Positions 1-7,131 of a stretch of 32,432 nt of DNA are shown in pieces. Within the stretch, counting starts at the first letter, position 1. Every line of letters starts with the position of its first letter. A program made the translations under genes and the position numbers. The notes under the pieces were generated by a model. The model saw only the letters and a list, made by a program, of their open reading frames with translations. It was not told where the DNA came from and searched no databases. The stretch is from Pararhodospirillum photometricum DSM 122 (GTDB taxonomy: Bacteria > Pseudomonadota > Alphaproteobacteria > Rhodospirillales > Rhodospirillaceae): NCBI RefSeq assembly GCF_000284415.1, contig NC_017059.1, positions 287,141 to 319,572 on the forward strand, in the 5' to 3' direction.

Positions 1-530
1 ATCGCGGTTTGAATCTGGCCGGCGGCCGTCATGGTCGTGGTGCCATCTTGCTTGTAGGAGACTTGGCCTTGGGCCGAGACGGAAATCTCCACGGCGTCGG
101 CCGGAATGGCCGCCAAGCCCGACACCTTGTAGCCGTCGTGGGTGACGATTTCGCCGGTGGGAGAAAGCTGAAAGGAACCATCGCGGGTATAGCCGGTCTC
201 GCCGGTGGGCAACTCGATCTGGAAGTAGCCATTGCCCTGAAGCGCCAGATCCAGCTCGTTTTGGGTGTTGGTCAGGCTGCCTTGCTCGGTAATCCGGTAA
301 ACAGCGGCGGTCTTCACACCCAGGCCCAGCTGAACGCCGGTGGGCACCACCGTGCCGGTATCGGAGGAGTCGGCCCCAACGCGGCGCATGTTTTGGTAGA
401 GCAGGTCGTGGAATTCGGCGCGGCGGCGGGTATACGCCGTGGTGTTCATGTTGGCGATGTTATGGGAAATGACCTCGACGTTGGTCTGCTGGGCCAACAT
501 GCCGGTCGCGCCGATGTTCAGGGATCGCAT
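1..530 (-). CDS. flgG: Flagellar basal-body rod protein FlgG (distal rod), 3' end cut by window edge
   Basis: FlgG builds the distal rod of the flagellar basal body and is exported by the flagellar type III system. The 176 visible residues begin MRSLNIGATGMLAQQTNVEV, followed by the family signature SHNIANMNTTAYTRRRAEF and then the central rod/hook-type region (GNGYFQIELPTGETGYTRDG). The C-terminal part lies beyond the left edge. The ATG at 530 is preceded by a purine-rich ribosome site (aaggaag) on the minus strand. It starts 37 bp after the flgF stop, so the two genes almost certainly form one transcript. In related bacteria flgA and flgH usually follow; they are not in view. Confidence 0.95.
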   Translation of the reverse strand, partial: MRSLNIGATGMLAQQTNVEVISHNIANMNTTAYTRRRAEFHDLLYQNMRRVGADSSDTGTVVPTGVQLGLGVKTAAVYRITEQGSLTNTQNELDLALQGNGYFQIELPTGETGYTRDGSFQLSPTGEIVTHDGYKVSGLAAIPADAVEISVSAQGQVSYKQDGTTTMTAAGQIQTA

Positions 531-567
531 GGCTTTTCTCTTCCTTCTTGCGCGTCGGGGAGACCCA

Positions 568-1308
568 TCAGGCCTTGGCGCCGGACAAAACTTCGTAGGC
601 GTTGGTCTGACGCTCGTTTTCCTGCTCCAGGAGGCGGGTCGTGGCGTCGTAGGCCCGCTGGACATCAATCATCTTCGTAAGTTCCAACATTGGGTTAACG
701 TTGGAGCCTTCCACCATCCCCTGGCGAACATCGGGCCGCTCCACGGGGCGGGGGTCTTGGCCCGAGGGGTCGAACAACCCCCCCGCGACCCGCGTCATGG
801 CCTGCTCGTTGTCGAAGGTGACCAGGCGAATTTTGCCGACCTGGCCGTTTTCGGTGGACACCGTGCCGTCGCGGGCAATGGTGATGGTGTTTTCCGTAGG
901 GGCGACGATCAGCGGCTGGCCGTTGGCCATCAAGAGCGGCTGACCCTGGGGCGTCACCACCATCCCGTCCTTGTCCAAGGTGAACTGGCCGGTACGGGTG
1001 TAGAGCGGGCCGGAGCTGTCCTCGATTTCGAAATAACCGGGGCCATTGATGGCGATGTCGAGCGCGTTGTCGGTCTGGCGCAGGGGACCAGGCGTCATGT
1101 CGCGGAAGGACCCGAAATCCTGCGTATAGGCCAGCTTTTCTGGAAAACGGAATTCGCTATCGCGCGTTGCCATGAGATACTGGGAAAACAGGGTCTGTTC
1201 GCTTTGGAACCCATCGGTGTTCATGTTGGCCAAGTTGTTGGCCACCGTGTCCAGCTTTCGCCACAAGGCCATTTGACGCGAAAGCGCGATGTAGGACGTG
1301 TTTTCCAT
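568..1308 (-). CDS. flgF: Flagellar basal-body rod protein FlgF (proximal rod)
   Basis: FlgF is a proximal rod subunit of the flagellar basal body. The 246-residue protein starts MENTSYIALSRQMALWRKLD, has the rod-protein N-terminal motif VANNLANMNTDGFQ, a central NGPGYFEIEDSSG segment, and ends with the conserved C-terminal helix (EGSNVNPMLELTKMIDVQRAYD). The minus-strand frame stays open much further upstream, but the translation there is low-complexity and unlike the family, so ATG 1308 is taken as the start. No strong Shine-Dalgarno precedes it. flgG follows after 37 bp. A sigma54-like promoter lies about 50 bp upstream, matching the RpoN control of rod and hook genes known in Caulobacter. 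Confidence 0.95.
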   Translation of the reverse strand: MENTSYIALSRQMALWRKLDTVANNLANMNTDGFQSEQTLFSQYLMATRDSEFRFPEKLAYTQDFGSFRDMTPGPLRQTDNALDIAINGPGYFEIEDSSGPLYTRTGQFTLDKDGMVVTPQGQPLLMANGQPLIVAPTENTITIARDGTVSTENGQVGKIRLVTFDNEQAMTRVAGGLFDPSGQDPRPVERPDVRQGMVEGSNVNPMLELTKMIDVQRAYDATTRLLEQENERQTNAYEVLSGAKA

Positions 1309-1359
1309 CGAAGCGTTTCCATCGTTCCCGAAAGGCGGGGAGGGGACCGATTTCAGTGT

Positions 1360-1375
1360 AGCACACAGTGTGCCA
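1360..1375 (-). promoter_or_regulatory. Putative sigma54 (RpoN) promoter of flgF-flgG
   Basis: Read on the minus strand the sequence is TGGCAC-ACTGT-GTGCT. It matches the -24/-12 pattern TGGCAC-N5-TTGC with one mismatch and has the invariant GG-N10-GC spacing (GG at 1374-1373, GC at 1362-1361). Transcription would start near 1349, giving a leader of about 40 nt before flgF. The same bases form an inverted repeat, GCACAC-A-GTGTGC (1361-1373), so a protein operator is an alternative reading. Confidence 0.6.
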
Positions 1376-1502
1376 CAGCGGAAATATACGTTCTTTTCAA
1401 ACGAATGCCGCTTTCCGGGGGGAGCAGGACGGGCCGGGGCGGCAAAAGAGTCCAGGCAAGAGGGTGCCTGTCCCTCGCGGTGCTGGCAAGTTGTTTCATG
1501 AC

Positions 1503-1532
1503 TTCTTAAGGAAGCTTCCTGTAGAGTATAAT
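1503..1532 (+). promoter_or_regulatory. Candidate promoter of the fliL operon with an operator-like palindrome
   Basis: A perfect TATAAT hexamer lies at 1527-1532, 57 bp before the fliL start. The -35 position holds only a poor match (TTCTTA, 1503-1508). Between them is a perfect 12-bp palindrome, AGGAAGCTTCCT (1509-1520), placed in the spacer where a regulator could control the promoter. The weak -35 would fit an activator-dependent promoter; that is inference. Confidence 0.4.
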
Positions 1533-1588
1533 CGGGTTTGAAGGGCTCGGCGGGCGTCGGGTCAAGCCAGGAGGAGGGCCAGGGAGCC

Positions 1589-2185
1589 ATGGCCGAAGAC
1601 GATCTTGAAGAGGATATGGATGAAGGCGAAGGTAAGGGGTCTGGTGGCGGCAAGGGAGGCGGCAAGAAGAAACTTCTGCTCATCGTCTTGCTCCCCCTCT
1701 TGCTGGTGATCGGCGGCGTGGCCGGCGCCTACTTCGCCGGCTTGCTTGATCCCTTGCTGGGTGGTGGTGACAGCGCGAGCGCAGAAAGTCCCGAGGGGCA
1801 CACCCCGGCCGCGGCGCCGGCCGAAGGAGCTCCAGGGGGCGCTGCGGGCGCCGGTCAGGCGTCGGCCTCCATGGCCGGCGGGCCCGTGTTCTTCGATCTT
1901 GACCAGATCGTGGTGGACCTCAACTCCTCGGGGCGCCGGCGGTCCTATCTTCAGATGCGCCTCAGTCTGCAACTGTCCCGGCGCGAGGACGTGCCGGTGA
2001 TCGAGGCGATGATGCCGCGCATTCTGGATGACTTCGTGACCTTCTTGCGGGAGCTGCGTCTGGAGGATCTTCAGGGAACCGCTGGCATGTACCGGATCCA
2101 GGAGGAACTCCTGATCCGCGTCAATAATGCCGCCGCCCCGGCCCGGGTGCAGGATGTGCTCTTCAAGGAAATGCTGATTCAGTAA
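1589..2185 (+). CDS. fliL: Flagellar basal body-associated protein FliL
   Basis: FliL is a single-pass inner-membrane protein that surrounds the stator and supports motor torque. The 198-residue product has a short acidic then Gly/Lys-rich cytoplasmic tail, one membrane helix at about residues 28-50 (KKLLLIVLLPLLLVIGGVAG), an Ala/Pro/Gly-rich linker, and the periplasmic FliL domain from about residue 95 (FFDLDQIVVDLNSS, YLQMRLSLQL). ATG 1589 is chosen because an aggagg ribosome site sits at 1569-1574; an in-frame start at 1538 has no such site and adds 17 unrelated residues. It opens the plus-strand motor operon, and fliM follows after 42 bp. Confidence 0.92.
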   Translation: MAEDDLEEDMDEGEGKGSGGGKGGGKKKLLLIVLLPLLLVIGGVAGAYFAGLLDPLLGGGDSASAESPEGHTPAAAPAEGAPGGAAGAGQASASMAGGPVFFDLDQIVVDLNSSGRRRSYLQMRLSLQLSRREDVPVIEAMMPRILDDFVTFLRELRLEDLQGTAGMYRIQEELLIRVNNAAAPARVQDVLFKEMLIQ

Positions 2186-2227
2186 GGGGCCCGCCCCTCG
2201 CCCCGAAAGGCAAAGGAAGCCGACGCC

Positions 2228-3367
2228 ATGGTGCCCGCGAGCGAAGAACCCAAAAAGGAAGTCACGCCCGAAGACGAACAGGCCATGATGGCGGAATGGG
2301 AAGCCATGATGGGCAAGGACGGCGACGCCGGCGCGGACGGGGCCTCCGAATGGGAGTCCATGCTGGCCCAGGAGGGCTCCGCCCAGCCCCGCATGCCCGG
2401 CGAGCCCACACGTGTGTTGAACCAGGAGGAAATCGACAGCCTTCTGGGCTTTCAGGAAAGCGACGATCGCGATAACGACAAATCGGGCATCCAGGCCATC
2501 ATTTCCACGGCCCTGGTGTCTTACGAACGCCTCCCCATGCTGGAGGTGGTGTTCGACCGGCTCGTGCGCATGATGTCCACCTCCTTGCGTAACTTCACCA
2601 GCGACAACGTCGAGGTTTCGCTGGACAACATCCAGTCCTACCGGTTCGGAGACTACCTGAATTCCATTCCCCTGCCAGCCATGCTCTCGGTGTTCAAGGC
2701 CGAGGAGTGGGACAACTATGGTCTGCTGACCATTGACTCCTCCATGATTTATTCCATTGTGGACGTGTTGCTGGGCGGGCGGCGTGGCACAGCCGCCATG
2801 CGTATTGAAGGGCGGCCCTACACTACCATCGAGCGCAATCTCGTGGAGCGGCTGGTCCACGTGGTGCTGGCCGATCTTTCAGCGGCCTTCGATCCGCTGT
2901 CGCCCGTAACCTTCCGCTTCGATCGGCTGGAAACCAACCCCCGGTTTGCCACCATCTCGCGTCCTTCCAATGCCGCCATCGTCGCCAAACTTCGCATCGA
3001 CATGGAAGATCGCGGCGGGCGTCTTGACATGCTGATTCCCTACGCCACCTTGGAACCAGTGCGCGAGCTGCTGCTCCAGATGTTCATGGGTGAAAAGTTT
3101 GGCCGTGACAGCATCTGGGAAACTCACTTGGCCGAGGAAATGTGGTCCACTGAGGTGGAAATGGAAGCGATCCTCGACGAGATCAATATGCCTCTCAACC
3201 GCATCTTGAATCTCAGGGTCGGGTCGCAGATCATGTTCAATGCGACGCCCGATTCCACGGTTCAATTGCGGTGTGGCGATGTGCCCATGTTTGACGGCAA
3301 GATGGGGCGCAAAGGCCAGAACATCGCGATCCGTGTCGATAACAAACATCAGCGAGCCAAGTCGTGA
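2228..3367 (+). CDS. fliM: Flagellar motor switch protein FliM
   Basis: FliM is the C-ring protein that binds phosphorylated CheY and sets the direction of rotation. The 379-residue protein contains the CheY-binding motif LNQEEIDSLLGF at residues 64-75, the CheC-like middle domain (from ERLPMLEVVFDRL, with DNIQSYRFGDYLNSIPLPA) and a C-terminal SpoA domain (INMPLNRILNLRVG, DVPMFDGKMGRKGQNIAIRV). The CheY motif is normally at the extreme N terminus; here it is preceded by about 60 acidic residues holding two similar segments, EWEAMMGKD and EWESMLAQE. The next gene starts 3 bp after the stop, indicating translational coupling. Confidence 0.96.
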   Translation: MVPASEEPKKEVTPEDEQAMMAEWEAMMGKDGDAGADGASEWESMLAQEGSAQPRMPGEPTRVLNQEEIDSLLGFQESDDRDNDKSGIQAIISTALVSYERLPMLEVVFDRLVRMMSTSLRNFTSDNVEVSLDNIQSYRFGDYLNSIPLPAMLSVFKAEEWDNYGLLTIDSSMIYSIVDVLLGGRRGTAAMRIEGRPYTTIERNLVERLVHVVLADLSAAFDPLSPVTFRFDRLETNPRFATISRPSNAAIVAKLRIDMEDRGGRLDMLIPYATLEPVRELLLQMFMGEKFGRDSIWETHLAEEMWSTEVEMEAILDEINMPLNRILNLRVGSQIMFNATPDSTVQLRCGDVPMFDGKMGRKGQNIAIRVDNKHQRAKS

Positions 3368-3370
3368 GCC

Positions 3371-4024
3371 ATGACACTCCAGCTTTTCCTTGATGCCGTC
3401 ATCACCGTTCTGCTCGCGGTGTTCATCGGCTATGCCATTTTGCTCTCGCGACAGCTAAAGGATCTCCGGCGCAATCGCGACGAAATGGCCCGCATCATCA
3501 CCACGTTCAACGAAGCGACCGCCCGGGCGGAGGCTGGGATCCCCCGTCTGCGCAAAACGGCCGAGGAGGCGGGGCGTACCTTGGAGGAGAGCGTGGCCAA
3601 AGCCCGTGCCCTGCGTGACGATCTGGCCTATATGGTTGAGCGGGCTGACGGCATGGCGGCGCGCCTTGAATCTTCGGTGCGCTCGGCGCGGGGTGGCGAG
3701 GGCAAGGCCCCCGCTTCGGCTGCGTCGCTTTCGACGCCGCGCCCCGAGCCGCGGCTCGATGCCCGAAACGATCTCCGCCCCGAGCCGCGATCTGACCTTC
3801 GGGCTACAGATCGACTTGACCTTTTGGCTGGGGGGGAGCATGACGATCGTCTAGCTCAGGCGCGGCCGCGGGTGCGGCCTGTGCGCCCCGATCCCCGTCT
3901 TCAGGCCTTGGCCGGTGGACCCGATGGGGCAGGCCACGAGGAGGGGCCCGAGAGTGGGCTTGGGGAGGATGAGCGCTCCGAAGCCGAGCGCGAGCTTCTG
4001 CGCGCCTTGAGAGCGGTGCGCTGA
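3371..4024 (+). CDS. DUF6468 flagellar-cluster membrane protein, unknown function
   Basis: This 217-residue protein has an N-terminal membrane helix at about residues 4-25 (LFLDAVITVLLAVFIGYAIL). A long charged, probably coiled-coil region follows to about residue 100 (RRNRDEMARIITTFNEATA, EEAGRTLEESVAKARALRDD), then an Arg/Pro/Asp-rich disordered tail with imprecise repeats of the type RPEPRSDLRA. It resembles the DUF6468 family found in alphaproteobacterial flagellar clusters, usually beside fliL-fliM and motE as here. It starts 3 bp after fliM. No enzymatic motif is visible. A structural or stator-related role is inferred only from position and from the membrane anchor plus coiled-coil build. 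Confidence 0.8.
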   Translation: MTLQLFLDAVITVLLAVFIGYAILLSRQLKDLRRNRDEMARIITTFNEATARAEAGIPRLRKTAEEAGRTLEESVAKARALRDDLAYMVERADGMAARLESSVRSARGGEGKAPASAASLSTPRPEPRLDARNDLRPEPRSDLRATDRLDLLAGGEHDDRLAQARPRVRPVRPDPRLQALAGGPDGAGHEEGPESGLGEDERSEAERELLRALRAVR

Positions 4025-4073
4025 GGATCCGTGAGACACCGCCTGTCGAAGGGGGTGGAAAAGGAGGTCTGCC

Positions 4074-4826
4074 ATGCGTGCGATGCCCAGGGTTCGTCTG
4101 CTCCCCATTTTGATTTTCCTTGCCGTGCTGATGCTTTCGGTGCGGCTGGGGGCCGTGTGGGATGGCGTCGAACGTCTGCGCACGGTCGAGGTTGGCCAGT
4201 CGAGCGCTCTGGCTCAGGCGGCAACGACGCCGGCCGCCACGCCGGCCACGCCTGCGCCGTCTGCGGCACCGTCTTCTGCGGCGCCGTCGGCTCCGGCCGC
4301 GTCGGGTTCCTCAGCCCCGGCGATGCAAACGGCAGCCGTTCCGCCGGCCAGCCCCCAGGACCACCCGGTCCTCTCGGCTCGGGATAATCCATCGGCCTTT
4401 ACCCAGTCCGAGATCGATCTCTTGCAGCGCTTGTCAGAACGGCGCGCGCAGCTGGAAGGCCAGGCTCATGAACTCGATCAGCGCGAGGCCATGCTGCGGG
4501 CTGCCGAGGGTCGTATCGATCGTAAGATCGCCGAAATGAAATCCCTGGAGTCGTCCATTCAGACGCTCTTGCGCGAGAAGGACGCCCAGGAGCAAGCCCG
4601 CATCGACATGCTGGTCAATATCTACAAAACCATGAAGCCAAAAGACGCGGCGGCCATTTTTGATAATATGGATCTCCCGTTGATCGTCGATATCTTCATG
4701 CTGATGAAGGAACGTAGTTCCGCCTCCATCCTTGCCGCCATGAATCCTGCCAAGGCACGGGAAGTGACCTCGGAACTGGCGCGCAAGCGCATGCCGCAGG
4801 AAGGCCTTGCGCCGTCGCAAGGATAA
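4074..4826 (+). CDS. motE: MotE-family protein (stator/MotC chaperone-like, MgtE-N-like domain)
   Basis: The 250-residue product has an N-terminal signal anchor (residues about 6-24, LLPILIFLAVLMLSVRLGA), a long Ala/Pro/Ser-rich linker to about residue 90, a coiled coil (SERRAQLEGQAHELDQREAM onward), and a C-terminal MgtE-N-like module (IYKTMKPKDAAAIFDNMDLP, then ILAAMNPAKAREVTSELA). This order is typical of MotE proteins (COG3334). In Sinorhizobium, MotE is a periplasmic chaperone for MotC; no motC is in view, so the partner here is unknown. The start is fixed by a perfect aaggaggt ribosome site at 4061-4068. It lies 49 bp after the DUF6468 gene in the same operon. Confidence 0.85.
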   Translation: MRAMPRVRLLPILIFLAVLMLSVRLGAVWDGVERLRTVEVGQSSALAQAATTPAATPATPAPSAAPSSAAPSAPAASGSSAPAMQTAAVPPASPQDHPVLSARDNPSAFTQSEIDLLQRLSERRAQLEGQAHELDQREAMLRAAEGRIDRKIAEMKSLESSIQTLLREKDAQEQARIDMLVNIYKTMKPKDAAAIFDNMDLPLIVDIFMLMKERSSASILAAMNPAKAREVTSELARKRMPQEGLAPSQG

Positions 4827-5003
4827 GAAGAAGGGCTCGCCGGGTGAAAGTCCTTTCCACTCCCTGTGTCTGGCTCTATTATTTGGGCTACCTAGGGAGG
4901 GGCGATCCCGGCGCCCAGACCACAGGACTTCCGTCGAGAGGGATCCTTATCCCCCCTCTCCAGTTTCTAAAGGTGCCCGGAAACCGAACGTTAGGGGTGA
5001 CGC

Positions 5004-5393
5004 ATGGCCGTTGACATGAATATGAAGATCCTGATCGTCGATGACTATAAGACGATGCTGCGCATTATTCGTAATCTCCTGCGCCAGCTCGGCTTCAATA
5101 ACATCGACGAGGCCATGGACGGGAGCGCCGCGTTGCAGATGCTGCGCGCCAATGGCGACTACGGACTCGTCATCTCGGACTGGAACATGGAACCCATGAC
5201 CGGGCTCCAGTTGTTGCGAGAAGTACGGGCCGATGCCAAGCTCAAGGCCTTGCCATTTATCATGGTCACCGCCGAGTCCAAGTCGGAGAACGTGATCGCC
5301 GCCAAGGAAGCCGGTGTGTCTAACTACATCGTGAAGCCGTTCAACGCCGAGACCTTGAAAGCAAAAATGCAAAGCGTGATCGGCGAGTTCTGA
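5004..5393 (+). CDS. cheY: Chemotaxis response regulator CheY
   Basis: This 129-residue single-domain receiver carries all catalytic residues: the acidic pair D13-D14 (ILIVDDYKTM), the phosphoacceptor D59 (VISDWNMEPM), T89 (FIMVTAES) and K111 (YIVKPF). It has no output domain, so it acts by binding the motor. When phosphorylated by a CheA (not in this window) it should bind FliM. Its position directly after motor genes and before cheZ supports a motor role rather than a general regulator. A 177-bp gap precedes it, so a separate promoter is possible. The stop is 73 bp before cheZ. Confidence 0.95.
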   Translation: MAVDMNMKILIVDDYKTMLRIIRNLLRQLGFNNIDEAMDGSAALQMLRANGDYGLVISDWNMEPMTGLQLLREVRADAKLKALPFIMVTAESKSENVIAAKEAGVSNYIVKPFNAETLKAKMQSVIGEF

Positions 5394-5466
5394 CCTGCGG
5401 TCCGACCCCATGGGTCGGATCATTTTTACGATGCCGCTCGTGGCGTCACGAGCCGGAGAAACAGGC

Positions 5467-6042
5467 ATGACATCCACGACATCAATGGGGGCGCCGCCCC
5501 TGTTGGGCGGTTTGCGTCTTGTCGATGAAATCCGCGCGCTGGCCGATTACATCGACACCGCCCGGCGCGATCTGGTGGCCTTGCGGCCCCAGGATATCCA
5601 GGAGCGGTTTATTCCTACCGCCGCCGACGAACTCGACGCCATCGTTCAGGCGACCGAGTCCGCCACCGAAGACATCATGGACGCCGTCGAGAGCCTGGAG
5701 GAGGTGACGGGCCGCTTGGATCCCGAGGACGCCGACGCCTTGCGCGCCGCTACCACCCGGATCTATGAGGCCTGCGCTTTCCAGGATATCACAGGGCAGC
5801 GGATCACCAAGGTGGTCCGGACACTCAAGGCCATTGAGGAACGGGTGTCAGCCATGCTGACGGCCTTTTCCGTCGATCCCTTGCAGATGGCGGCGGCGCC
5901 TCCCGTGGCGGTGGATTCGGGGGAGGCCGGGGTGGCGGCTATCGGCGATCGCCCTGAAGACATGGCCCTTCTGAATGGACCCCAGCGGGAAGGGGCCGCT
6001 ATGGGGCAAGACGATATCGACGCTTTGTTGAACGGGTCTTAA
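5467..6042 (+). CDS. cheZ: CheY-P phosphatase CheZ
   Basis: CheZ ends the chemotactic signal by dephosphorylating CheY. The 191-residue protein has a long helical hairpin and the active-site motif ACAFQDITGQRITKV, in which D107 and Q111 match the catalytic Asp/Gln pair (D143/Q147) of E. coli CheZ. An Ala/Pro/Gly-rich linker leads to the C-terminal peptide MGQDDIDALLNGS (179-191), the expected CheY-tethering helix, which strongly resembles the CheY-binding motif of FliM. ATG 5467 is preferred (ggag eleven bases upstream). An in-frame ATG at 5410 adds 19 residues that do not look conserved. It closes the flagellar block. Confidence 0.9.
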   Translation: MTSTTSMGAPPLLGGLRLVDEIRALADYIDTARRDLVALRPQDIQERFIPTAADELDAIVQATESATEDIMDAVESLEEVTGRLDPEDADALRAATTRIYEACAFQDITGQRITKVVRTLKAIEERVSAMLTAFSVDPLQMAAAPPVAVDSGEAGVAAIGDRPEDMALLNGPQREGAAMGQDDIDALLNGS

Positions 6043-6222
6043 GAGGCGGCCGCCTCGGCGCTCTCAGGGAAAGAGCGGTACCGTTTTTCGCGACAAGTTT
6101 CCCGCATTCCCCGGGGCTGGTGTCTGGGCCTTCGGGGGGCGAGGTCGCCCCTGGGAGGACGCCAGAGTCGGTTGGTCAATCGCGAGAACGGCTCGCTCCA
6201 GAGCTTGTCAGGGACCAGCGCC

Positions 6223-6738
6223 ATGGATGTCGAGTTGATCGAAATTCAGGATTTTCTGGCCCGCTTTCCTCCGTTTGACCTCCTTCCCGCCGACGTGACC
6301 GCCGACCTAGCCCGCAGTATCGAGATTCGATATGCCCGCAAGGGAACGGTGTTGCTTGCCCCCGGGGATCAGGCACGCTTTCTGTGTTTAGTCCGTGCCG
6401 GCGCGGTGGAGACCCGCGATGCTGAGGGCGAGCTTCTTGCCCGGCTGGGCGAGGGCGAGTGCTTTGGCGTGCGCTCCTTGTTGCGGGGCGGTACGGCCTA
6501 TCTGCACACGACGGCCCTGGAGGATACTCTTCTCTATCAACTGCCGGCCGTGAGCTTCGAGGCGTTGCGCCGGAGCCACCGGCATGTCGAGTACTATTTT
6601 GGCGCGCAGGCCGGAGGGAGCCTCGCCCAGGCCCAGGAAATTGGCCGGGTTGAGGGGGATGTCTTGGGTGTGCCCGTGGCAACCTTGCTGGGGCGACCGG
6701 ACACCTCGAAGAACCGAGTTTTTGGACGGTTTGGATAG
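6223..6738 (+). pseudogene. Truncated cyclic-nucleotide-binding (DUF294/CBS-type) protein
   Basis: The 171-residue reading frame begins MDVELIEIQDFLARFPPFDL and holds one cyclic-nucleotide-binding fold (ARKGTVLLAPGDQARFLCLV, LLARLGEGECFG). This N-terminal layout is typical of proteins of about 600 residues that continue with CBS domains and a DUF294 nucleotidyltransferase-like region. Here the frame ends right after VPVATLLGRP, where a CBS domain should begin, with an unrelated tail (DTSKNRVFGRFG). The downstream part is absent, and an IS5 remnant lies 100 bp further on. ATG 6223 has aggga about 10 bases upstream; a TTG at 6172 is also in frame. The stub could still be translated, but I read it as a broken gene. 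Confidence 0.75.
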
Positions 6739-6739
6739 G

Positions 6740-7131
6740 AAAACGGGGCGCCCGAGCTGAGACTGGGGGCTATTTCGGTCTGAATTCCGTGGTATTTGGG
6801 CCGTTACGGCCCCCTCTTCGGCCTTTCGGCCGTCATGCGGGCGCAGTTCTCCCGTCCCACCAGACTAGGCGGCGCATGTTGTAGACGAGATTGGCCATGC
6901 CGATCTTGGTTTTGGCCCTGGCGATGCCGATGGTGCGGACGAAGAGGGCCATCGGCCCTTTCTGGCACGCGAAGACATGCTCGACGGCCGAGCGCACCTT
7001 GGAGCGGGCGGCGTTGGCCTTAGCGTGGGCCTGTGACAGTGGTTTGCCCGGTGCCCGGCGAAAATGGACCTTCGAGCGCAGGCCCCGTTTCGCCATGAAC
7101 TCCTCGTTCTTGCGCGAGCGATAGGCGGTAT
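6740..7131 (-). mobile_element. Remnant of an IS5-family insertion sequence (transposase C-terminus only)
   Basis: On the minus strand a frame reads ADTAYRSRKNEEF and then, from ATG 7096 to the stop at 6833, an 87-residue segment ending in EHVFACQKGPMALFVRTIG and IGMANLVYNMRRLVWW. These are the C-terminal motifs of IS5-type transposases, including the last catalytic-region glutamate (AVEHVF). The N-terminal two thirds, with the first two catalytic aspartates, is missing, so the element is inactive. The 5' side of the remnant runs directly into pdhC at about 7127-7137. The other limit is uncertain; I place it near 6740, just after the truncated upstream gene. No terminal inverted repeat could be identified. 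Confidence 0.8.

Noticed and set aside
1484..1500. Second sigma54-like site before fliL (TGGCAAGTTGTTTCAT)
   Set aside because: The invariant GC of the -12 element is not at the right distance (CA is there), so it fails the GG-N10-GC rule.
1562..2860. Long open minus-strand frame (432 residues) opposite fliL and fliM
   Set aside because: Its translation is His/Gly-rich with no family resemblance and it lies antisense to two clear flagellar genes; it is an effect of high GC content.
6833..7096. The 87-residue transposase piece as a functional gene
   Set aside because: It lacks the first catalytic residues of the DDE domain and joins pdhC directly; it is a remnant.
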